Shown here in pieces: positions 63,407 to 64,000 of a DNA stretch of 64,000 bases. The position numbers and the translations under genes were made by a program. The notes beneath the pieces are model-generated. The model did not search any database. It was not told the DNA's origin and saw only the letters and a program-made list of their open reading frames with translations. Each line of letters starts with the position of its first letter. Position 1 is the stretch's first letter. Source of the stretch: Microbacterium maritypicum (lineage in GTDB: Bacteria > Actinomycetota > Actinomycetes > Actinomycetales > Microbacteriaceae); the NCBI RefSeq assembly GCF_008868125.1, contig NZ_WAAQ01000001.1, forward strand, positions 1,488,001 through 1,552,000. The letters run 5' to 3'.

Positions 63407-64000
63407 ATGACCACCCCCGCAAACGGTGCCGATTCCGCACGCCGCAGGACTCTCGCCGAGAAGGTCTGGGACGACCACCTCGTCGTCAAGGGCGAGAACG
63501 GCGAGCCGGACCTCATCTACATCGACCTGCACCTCGTGCACGAGGTCACCAGCCCGCAGGCCTTCGATGGCCTCCGCAGCGAAGGGCGGCCGCTTCGTCG
63601 CCTCGACCTCACGATCGCGACGGAGGACCACAACACTCCGACGTGGGACATCGACAAGCCGATCGCCGACCTGACCAGCCGTACGCAGATCGAGACGCTG
63701 CGCCGCAATGCCGCCGAGTTCGGAGTGCGTCTGCACTCGCTCGGCGATGCGGAACAGGGCATCGTGCACGTGGTCGGGCCCCAGCTCGGGCTGACCATGC
63801 CCGGCATCACCGTGGTCTGCGGCGACTCGCACACCTCGACCCACGGCGCGTTCGGCGCGATGGCGTTCGGTATCGGCACCAGCGAGGTCGAGCATGTCAT
63901 GGCCACGCAGACCCTGCCGCTGAAGCCTTTCAAGACCATGGCGATCAACGTCGAGGGCACGTTGCGCCCCGGTGTGACGGCGAAGGACATCATCCTCGCG
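63407..64000 (+). CDS. leuC: 3-isopropylmalate dehydratase, large subunit (partial, runs off the right edge)
   Basis: LeuC with LeuD isomerises 2-isopropylmalate to 3-isopropylmalate; it carries a 4Fe-4S cluster. The first 198 residues are present, with no stop before the end of the window. Family blocks are [20 protein letters not shown], the strongly conserved [13 protein letters not shown] (about residue 45), TEDHNTPT (about 70), and [20 protein letters not shown] (about 130) with the first cluster Cys. AGGAGA (63395-63400) lies 6 bases before ATG 63407. Expression is probably controlled by the leader peptide. Confidence 0.95.
   Translation, partial: MTTPANGADSARRRTLAEKVWDDHLVVKGENGEPDLIYIDLHLVHEVTSPQAFDGLRSEGRPLRRLDLTIATEDHNTPTWDIDKPIADLTSRTQIETLRRNAAEFGVRLHSLGDAEQGIVHVVGPQLGLTMPGITVVCGDSHTSTHGAFGAMAFGIGTSEVEHVMATQTLPLKPFKTMAINVEGTLRPGVTAKDIILA

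Overview
The window is chromosomal DNA of a high-GC Gram-positive actinobacterium, most likely Microbacterium or a close relative in the Microbacteriaceae. This rests on the very high GC content, GTG/TTG starts, the gene order ilvD-ilvB-ilvN-ilvC, a LAxTG sorting signal, and many genes whose -10 box lies six or seven bases before the start codon (leaderless mRNAs). No insertion sequence, prophage, integrase or CRISPR array was seen. Both tRNA genes are intact and are not flanked by integration signs. Coding density is high and no gene-free stretch exceeds 300 bases.

Layout. 1-5375: tail of an unidentified gene, then ilvD, ilvB, ilvN and ilvC closed by a strong terminator. 5414-15193: a glycoside locus with two GH29 alpha-L-fucosidase-family enzymes, a ROK repressor, an ABC sugar importer without its own ATPase, a ROK sugar kinase and an M81 (MlrC-like) protein. 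15204-18774: a large FAD/4Fe-4S D-2-hydroxyacid dehydrogenase opposite an FCD-type GntR regulator. 18788-22400: small membrane proteins and serA. 22414-24587: a TetR regulator and a 14-TM exporter. 24669-31495: leuB, ilvE, an FAA hydrolase, an MFS transporter, a methyltransferase, gltX and tRNA-Gln. 31545-36307: a cell-wall-anchored phosphoesterase, a HAD phosphatase and a GntR/UTRA regulator. 36380-41854: jetA, jetB and jetC (Wadjet/MksFEB condensin) without jetD. 41894-49781: membrane proteins, an MFS transporter, topoisomerase IB and an XRE-STAND-TPR regulator. 49832-57843: pepN, a phosphotransferase, an MBL-fold hydrolase, tRNA-Glu, MFS plus ArsR, and an ECF sigma factor with a DUF4349 membrane protein. 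57979-59135: a yybP-ykoY-type (Mn2+) riboswitch and a TerC protein. 59148-63216: small proteins, a flavin monooxygenase and an O-acetylhomoserine sulfhydrylase. 63286-64000: a Leu-rich leader peptide with hairpin and the start of leuC.

Together. Branched-chain amino-acid synthesis is spread over the window (ilvDBNC, leuB, ilvE, leuC), with serA adding serine. The fucosidase locus reads as an inducible uptake and hydrolysis unit under a ROK repressor. Non-discriminating charging of Glu and Gln tRNAs is suggested by gltX beside tRNA-Gln, with tRNA-Glu elsewhere in the window. The most unusual points are the condensin operon lacking its nuclease gene, the Mn2+-riboswitch leader with a visible alternative pairing over the ribosome-binding site, the leucine leader before leuC, and an abrupt codon-usage break inside ilvD.
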